Shown in pieces: positions 36,201 through 45,200 of a stretch of 64,000 nucleotides of DNA. Under the pieces are notes generated by a model that saw only the letters and a list, made by a program, of their open reading frames with translations, was not told the origin of the DNA and ran no database searches. The stretch is from Bicyclus anynana. Its lineage: Eukaryota > Arthropoda > Insecta > Lepidoptera > Nymphalidae. A program made the translations under genes and the position numbers. The stretch covers positions 15,753,740 through 15,817,739 of the forward strand of contig NC_069099.1 in NCBI RefSeq assembly GCF_947172395.1, written 5' to 3'. Within the stretch, counting starts at the first letter, position 1. Each line of letters begins with the position of its first letter.

Positions 36201-39200
36201 TTCAAAACGCAATACACACATGTGTATTTTTTACATAGACTAACAAACACATCGTAAATTTAATTTTAAGTTTTCGACTAATTTTCATCACCATTATTTT
36301 ATAATATTAATACCTGAAATTTCGAAAGTGTTTGTAAACTAAGTCTAATTGAAATAAATGAATATTGACTATTGACGCCGCTTAGACTATCCACAGAATA
36401 TTTGTAGCTATATCATAGGTTCTCAAAGTGAACCCGGATGTGGGCATTTGATACTTCAAAGTGTTGCCTTAATTTGACCCCAAAAAGAAAAGTAAATAAA
36501 ACGGTTTAATAAATAATTGATTTGCAGGTTGAAGCAAGACGACGCGGAGCGGCTCACACATGAGTACGAGCAGATGGTTGAGGGACTGCGGGAAGCGGCC
36601 GCGGCGCGCGACACCGACATGATACTGGCCAACCCTGTGCTGCCTGACGAAGTGCTGAACGGTAAGATTGTGTTGCAGGGTGAGGCGAGACGACGCGGAG
36701 CGGCTCACACATGAGCACGAGCAGATGGTTGAGGGACTGCGGGAAGGGTTTTATGAAGAAGTTAATATATAATCTTTTTTAAAGAATATTTGCTATATCT
36801 GTTATAATATGCCCAATATTCCCATTCCCCTCCAACTAGTCGGGAAAGACTGTGCTAGGAGTGGGTACGACAATAGACCAACGGGGCGGGGATCGAACCA
36901 CCACCTCTCGGTGATGAGTCCAACCGCTCTTACCGTTGAGCTATTGAGGCGTTTATTTTATAATAACTCAAAATCACTAAAAATAATTATTAAAATTCAC
37001 AGTTCTTATAATATACCATTTAAAATTCATGGTTACTGACGGGATGTTCAGTTTTAAATTAGTCTCTGATAGGTATAGTCAAAATTGTTACGTTTTAACA
37101 CGTTCGCTGTCACGTTCGATTTTTCTATTCTTTCCTCTGGTGCGGTACGAGGTTTTTTGACCTCGTAGTAAAACTTTATGTGGTGCGGTAATATAATTAT
37201 AATAATAATTTATTTATTCATTAGAAAGCAGGTTTACAAAGATAGCTTATGATCAGCGCCGGACCGAGGTAAATTTTAGAATGGAGCGAGATCCAATTAT
37301 GGCGCCTTTCCTGTTTGTTCCTAACGTTATATACTAGGGACGTTTGAAAAGTTCGTAGCCTAACGGGTATCGCAATGTCATAAATTTTTAACCGACTTCA
37401 AAAAAAGGAGGTTTCTCAATTCGACCGTTCGATTTCTATTCGATTCAAGTTGTTTAAATCATAAAGATTTTAACTGGATTTTCAGACACTTCTTTCAGAT
37501 ACGGCTTTAATTAACACAGCACTAACTTGGTACCGCCTTCGATCAGAAGGTAGCACATACGATGTTATGTTTCGCTTTTAATTTAATAGAAACTTTTTTA
37601 TGATTTTGAGGTTGGTTGTTCTTTTTTATTTTTAATTTTTAAATTACCCTAATGTTAAAGCTACATTATTCAATATATAGCTATATTAATAGAATAAAAT
37701 ATCGTGCATTCATTTGTATTCGTTACGTTCCCTACGCGATCCCGTCAAACAAATCGTGACTACTCGTATTTTTTAACTTGAAAAAAATCGAGTATCTTAA
37801 TCTTAACTTAATCACTGCAATGAAGAATTCGAAGAAGAAAGGTTTAGCAAAAAAAAAACATTAATGAAGTCATGTTAAAAACTGAAGGTAAATTAGGGCC
37901 TTCGTATATATCGTGAAAAAGTGAGTGACGAAATTCCAACGTGGTCGTAACAGCGTCGAAAATGACCAGGGTTATAGCGATAGACCGTCAACGTCGACCT
38001 CTGACGAAAAAATTCAAAAAAATTCTGACATGGTCATGTCTTATCGAAGATTGACTTTTATGAAGATAGCTGACACTATTGGCATGTCAACAGAAGGCAA
38101 ACATCACATAATCGCCGTGGCTTCTTTGAGTTGAACAAATACGCGATCGACTGACGAATTTTCGCAACTGCTTGGAGTTGTTTGAGGCAGATACTTTTTT
38201 GTATGTTTTGTGACCATGGTTAAAACCTGAGTATATTACTTTACTTCAGAAAAAAAAGTACAGTCTAAAAAGTGGACACGACCAGGATCCAATGTTCCAA
38301 AAAGGCAGAAGCGGTTTTGCGTGTTGGAAAAGTAATGGCCTCAGTTTTTTGAGACTAAAAAAGACGTAAATATGAACTCTGCTTAATAGTGAAATTTGCT
38401 GCGATATTTTAGAGGACAAATTAAAGAAAAATGGCCATGGTCATTGAGAAGAAAAGTTTTGTTTCATCAGGATAATTTGTGAGTTCACACGTTTGTCAAA
38501 AGCATAGCAGAAATTCATCAGTATAATTTAGAATTCTTACCTTACCCCCATATTCATATGATCTAGTCTCGTTTCCATCAGACTTTTATCTATTTACGAA
38601 GCTAGAATAAACACTTAACGAGTTCAAAATTTTTATAAAAGAGGTCTATGCATTTTCTAAGAGTTTAAAGAAAAAAAATAGCTGGTATAGAAATGTTTCC
38701 AGGCCAACAAAAGTGTATTGAGCTCTAAATAAAGTTGAAAAATAAATTAACTAAAAAATTATATCTTTGTATTTGGTTTACTTAGGCTACGAACTTATGG
38801 AACGCGAAGATTTTGACAATACTCAGACCAATTGAAAATCAGGCACAATACCGTCTCTCGATCACGTAGTGCCCGAGTACAATCATCACCCTAGCGCCCC
38901 CTAGTACCTATAGAACCCGCGCGGCGAGTGGCGCTTGGGCACCCCTGAGATCGCGGCACCCGGGTGTAACGCACCCCATGCACTATAGGTAAAGACTCTA
39001 GCTCACGTAGCGCCCGGGTACAATCGTCACCCTAGCACCCCCTAGTACCTATAGAACCCGCGCGGCGAGTGGCGCTTGGGCGCCCCTGAGATCGCGACAC
39101 CCGGGTGTAACACACCCCCTGTACTATAGGTAAAGACTTTCTAGCTCACGTAGCGCCCTGGTGCAATCATCACCCTAGCGCCCTCTATTACCTGTATATA

Positions 39201-42200
39201 CCCAGGTTAAAATCAACGCACTCCCTGCACCATAGGTAAAGAAAGACGCCTCTATTAGAAGTAAATTCGCGCACGTCGCGTTCATCTCTTTGCTTTAAAT
39301 ATAGACGATCGAAAAGAAATAAATTTCTTTTCGATCTTGTCTTTACCATTTCGGCGCCCCCTAGGATATGGCGCCTGGAGCGACCGCTCCGTTCGCCGTA
39401 TGGACGGTCCGGCCCTGCTTATGATATAATTAAGACCCTGATATTTTCTACCAATGATTTGGTGTATGAAAAATTTAAATAGACTATATACCTATAGGTA
39501 TGAGGTGCAATGACCTCGTTACTCTTGAATACGCTAGATATACGAGGTCAGTTGACCTCGTACCGCAGCGAACGTGTTTAACTATTTTTGTAATTGTTTC
39601 AGAGGTTGTTCCTGGCAACATCCGTAACGCGGAACACTTCCTGGGCTTCCTGAAGCGTTTCATCGAATACTTGAAGACCAGATTACGAATACAGCACGTG
39701 GTGCAAGAATCTCCCGCAGGTAACACTTTTCTGTGTTCTTTTAATAGTGATTCATGGATACTTTATCAATCAATTGTTTTTAAATACTTCTTCCCAACTT
39801 TGGTGAGTAATCGCTTACTTCTGATAAAATGGAAAGCTCTTTTTTTTAGTCTCTCATAATTCCTGCAATCTGTCGTGAGACATTTAGCTGGACTTTAAGT
39901 ATTTATATTAAGGCGTCAAGTTAGTCAAGCCAACACGAGCGGGGAAGGGGAGCGTTTACATGTTGTAAAAGGATCCTTTAACCCTGCTACTAGCGGTTGC
40001 CAGTCCGTAATTCCGCTCGTGCTTAACTACCTGCCATATGATAGTTAATCCTGGTTTACAGCTGATAGTATCAGCGCTATACTTGATCAATATTGTAGTT
40101 AGAGGGTAGAACGGTAGTAATAAGTTAAGCGATCGATTCGGTGATAGTGTTACTTTGTATATTTTGCCATCCCTGACATATATCGTAGAACCTAGTCGAG
40201 ACATACCACAATATCCCGACTTTTAGTTCGTGTGATTTAGTATACCTCCTATAATTAGAAGTAGAATTTAGTCATTTCCCCGTTAAATATATTGTGATAT
40301 GTGGCAAAAGTTTCTATTTATCTTTGGCGCTAGTCTCAATGCTTGCTTTAATTACTTGGAAATAAGACGCCCGTAGGTTATAACATAATGTATTCCAATA
40401 ATTAATAGTACATAATAAACGTATCACGAAATGGAGGCGATGAAATGATAATTCTGGCTGTTGTTCGAACCGCTTGTGTGAAGATCTGAATTGGTAATGG
40501 CCGGCCCGATCCTCCTCTGCGCGCACGTTTGATGCGCAGCCAGGCAGAATCGTGTTGTAAATTCGATGTATTATGTATGGCTCAGTTCAGAAAGGGCGAA
40601 TTCGCCGCGATTCTCTCGCGCGACCGTTGCGTCCAGAAGGCGCGTACCAACGCGCGAGCATTTGGGGAGGAATTCAGTACGAAACATGTGGTTAAACGTG
40701 CACTCGCTCTAGAGTTCGCGCGTTAACTGGACGCAACAAGGCGTCCCTAGTGTCTCGACTCGCGCGCAATACGGGGATCACGCGCGAGTCGAGAGTCTGG
40801 CGTACTTGCGATTTACGCGCGTATTTTGAATTCACGCGATGCTTGTGGACGCGATGTATTGATGTCTAGTACTTCGACAACGCGCGTATGAATTCGCACG
40901 ATACATTTCGCGACGAATTCGTCCCGTCTGGACAAGGTCTAAAGCGAACTCCTTGGCTCACCACACCCCTGTCTCTGCGCAGGTTTTCTCAAAGACGTGG
41001 CAGCGCGCGTGTGCATCGAGCGCAAGCCGCTGCGCTTCTGCGCCACGCGGCTGTCGTCGCTGCTGCGCACGCTGCAGATCCCCGACCCGTCCAACTTCGG
41101 CGCGCTCACGCTGGTGGCGCACCTGGCCACGCTCGTGGCCACCTACACCAAGGGCTTCGTCGTCATCGTGGAGCCCTACGACGACCGCACGCCCACCGTC
41201 TCCAACCCTATACTGCACTTCTCGTCAGTTATCCTTTCTTACTTTTTTTTTTAAAGAATATTTGCCGTATCTTTTTTTTTTAATATGACCAATATTCCCA
41301 TTCCCCTCAAACTAGTCGGGAAAGACTGTGTTAGGAGTGGCTACGACAATAGACCAACGGGGCGGGGATGAGTCTGACCGCTCTTACCGAGATATTGAGG
41401 CTTAAGTGGAATTACGTAGATTTATTTTTTGTAATTTTTTGCATTTTAACCAGTCCTCAAGTAGTGACATTTTGTCAAATAATAATTTGCCTTATGTTCA
41501 AGTATAGCATTGTCCGTCATTCGGTCCTACTCAAGTCATGTCACAGTTTAGTAAGGCGAAGGCAACCAAAATTTCTGGTAAATTCCACCGAGAAAATAGA
41601 ATTGTTCGCTTAAAACACTCTTGCCCAACTTTCACTTCACTTGTGCGCCTTTACAGAACTATATTGACTGAAATGCATTCTACTTTGTGCTTTGAGCTTC
41701 ATGTGATTCATTAGATTTTCCCACTAAATTCTCCCTTTCTTCCTTTCGAAAACGAACTTATTGTAGATAACACAACTTAAAAAAACACAGCGCCATCTAT
41801 GCGCCTCAGGCACAACTGCATCGCAGTATACAAAAAGGGATTGTTTCAAAGTTCTCTAAGAGCACCATCTACTGGTAGTTTATCGAAACAAACTCTGTTC
41901 CACTGTACTGGTAGATGGCAATACGCATCACACTTCTTGTGAGTCCACCTCTGCTCACTTTCACAACAATAGACCCATAGAAAGATGCAGGAGTCAACTC
42001 CGACTTTGTCTAACGCCCATTAAGGCATTAAGAGTAGTGGAAGATTTAAGGCGCTATCTTATTTTGGTGAAAGCGAAGACATTTTGCAAAGATTAAATTA
42101 TGTATAGAAAGTTGAAATTCTTTTACTGATACATCTAAATTTCCTTGTCAAATCTTGAGTATGTGCATGTGTTATTAGGCTTTCTGGTGTAAGGTTGCCA

Positions 42201-45200
42201 TTCCAGCACTTTAAGCTCGACGTCCATCCGCTCCACAAACCTCATGCCATCTCATTACCAATTCAGTTTCGCGACTCCTTGAGCTAAAGCTAAGTCGATG
42301 TTTTTGGTGGTGGATCCGAAGCATTTGAAGTTCTCCGAGCACTCCATCGCCTGCTGGGTACCTCTCAGCCTTTTTTTGCCTTGAAAACCAAACCAACATG
42401 GTTTGCTTCTTTTAATAGGCCCAAACACTCGTATACCTACGCTCTGAAAATCTAAAGAAGGCAAACCGATACATCCTATGTAACATAAGACTATTTGACG
42501 GATTTATACGTAAATCCCAATGAGTAGGCGTCTATTGAGGCTTTATTTGTTGGCATTGAATAATTCTAATAAAGGAACATTCTTTCAGATGTATGGACTC
42601 CTCGATTGCCATGCGACCCGTGTTCAGCAGGTTCCAATCTGTCATCATTACTTCTGGTGAATATACTTTTTGTGTCTCTTGTTCAAAAATAGCTTAATTT
42701 CTCAATACGTACCTACAGTAGCTATTGTCTATTTGAATAATATGGTTACATTTATATATTTAACACAATTTTTATTTGTTTGTTACTTTGTTGCCTTAAA
42801 CAAGTACTAGTAAATATTTTTATGTGCCAAGTTAATAAAATCTAGATATAATAAATAGATGGATATTTAGACAAAACACACATTACTTGCCCAAAGTAAG
42901 CGTTGTTTGTGTTATAGACACTAAGATTTTTTTTGACATTTAAATATAAATATAATTTAACACACAAATTCTAGGAACACTATCACCTTTGGACATGTAC
43001 CCTAAAATCTTGGACTTCAACCCCGTGATAATGAGCTCGTTCACCATGACATTGGCCCGGCCTTGCATCCTGCCCATGGTGAGTAAAGGTTTCAAGGTGA
43101 CTCCAAAAACTATGACCCTGATTAGGGGCCTTAGCAATGTCGCACGCCGATTTTCTTTCTACAAACGCTTCGAAAACTAACAAAATGTATGGGAATGACA
43201 GATATGATCGACAACTTGATCACGTGACCTATCGATAGCGAACGTCATTCCCATATATTATTTAATTATTATCGAAGCGTTAGCGTTTGTAGAAAGAGTA
43301 TCGACGTGCCACATGGCTACTTGCCCAGAACGTCAATAGAAGAAGTATTTAGTTCGTAGGTTTAGAGATCAGCGCATTCAACCAACGAAATAAACAACTC
43401 CTCAGCTTTATAATATTAGTATAATAAATATGTTTTCTTAACACTTAACAGAAGCAAGTCTGAGAGCGTCCCTGTTTCAGATAGTATCCAAAGGCAGCGA
43501 CCAGGTGACGATATCGTCCAAATACGAGACCAGGGAGGATGTTGCAGTCATAAGAAACTATGGACAGTTGTTAGTCGAGGTATGTACATACTAATAAACA
43601 ACTGTATTTTCACCCTAGGGTTTTACCTGTGTAGATCTGATTTCAGTGAGAATATTAGGTTAAATGTAGTGGTACGGAGGACTGTATTGTTAGGTCCACA
43701 ATAGGGATGATGACAGTTTTTTAAATTGTATATAAATTAAGAATATGCTAATAGTAAACCAATTTTGTAAAAGGAACAGGGTATCTGCGATCATTACTTT
43801 TGGAGCTACAGGGATTTAAAGGGTCAGATTTGCGGCACTTCCGCAGATCCCTGAAAAACGCCCCATACAAAATGGCACGAACAAATGACGTCGTAGGTAA
43901 TGTAATGATCGCTAGATTTGTATGTGCGTTCAAACAAAATTACTAAAATCTTTGTTATTTGTGCGTTTATGTTTATAGTTCACATATTAAAACATGTCAC
44001 ATTGAATGTAAGGAAGCTAAAACTGTATGAATTTTCATCTAATTACGATAAAAGATTTTTAATAGATTTTGAAATTTTATAATCTCATTTATTTTGCAAA
44101 TATCCAGACAATCTTTGCTTTTTATGTATAAATTAGTTTACATTGACCTTATTTACCCGAATGTATTATAAAAATCTATATATTCATACCTAGTCATCAT
44201 CCCATTGCTTGGCAATATCTATAAAAAATAAAATGACTCCGACTTCGCCTTTGGTTTTGATAAAATACCTTTGTCACATCCCTACTTCACACCGTTGCTT
44301 CTGAGCTGTACTTAGTAACGTACGTTTGTCAGATATCGGCGTGCGTGCCGGACGGAGTGGTGTGTTTCTTCACCTCCTACCTCTACCTCGAGAGCGTGGT
44401 CGGCGCCTGGTATGACCAAGGTAACGTTTTTATATAAATACCTAAAAGCGGAAAGGGTAGAAAAGTAAAGCATGACAAATTAATGGTTGAAGATGGACGT
44501 TGACTAGCCGTTGACATTTTTGGAAATTCCTGTTGTGCGCTTTTAGACCCAACATGATCAAAAAATATAGTTGTCGTGTTATGTTTTACCTCACATGTTC
44601 AGTTATTTTAGATGCAATACGTGACCTGTACGACAATATAAAAACATCTCTTATTCGAAGGCATTGTTATTTTATCTCAGAATGCAAATGCATTTTTGAA
44701 AATTATCATGATTTAGGGAACTAATTTTATATCATTTTCTTAACAATATTTTTTCAAAGTTATCTAGTATGACTGTTTTTTAGTTTCATTTAAATGAGTG
44801 ATGGTCATTGAGTCATAGAGACTCGATTCCATCAGTCACGTATATGCTTTGTGTGCAGGAGTGGTGGCGTCTCTGCAGAGGCACAAGCTGCTGTTCATAG
44901 AGACGCAGGACTCGGCGGAGACCAGCTTCGCGCTCATCAACTATATCAAGGTGAGTATTTACTTCCCAGAAATACTGTGACCTTTAACAGATGCATTCGG
45001 CACCTTCAAGGCAAGCCCAAATTTTTTTTTTTTTTGGTGCCTAATTTAATAAATTTAATAAAGTGGTCCGTGGTGTGCAGGCGTGCGAGAGCGGGCGCGG
45101 CGCCGTGCTGCTGTCGGTGGCGCGCGGCAAGGTGTCGGAGGGCGTGGACTTCGACCACCACCTGGGGCGCGCCGTGCTCATGTTCGGCATCCCCTACGTG

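Larger units (their letters stand above)
37254..39417. mobile_element. hAT-like element, long copy with nested insertions
   Basis: Inverted ends CAGCGCCGGACCG / CGGTCCGGCCCTG, perfect 8-bp target duplication CTTATGAT (37246-37253 and 39418-39425). Outer parts match the short copy at 30484-30658. The interior holds a decayed mariner (about 37335-38807) and a 141-bp tandem array (38861-39236). XPD intron 8. Confidence 0.85.

Noticed and set aside
37925..38134. Functional host gene with a helix-turn-helix
   Set aside because: It is the N-terminal part of a frame-broken mariner transposase between inverted ends.
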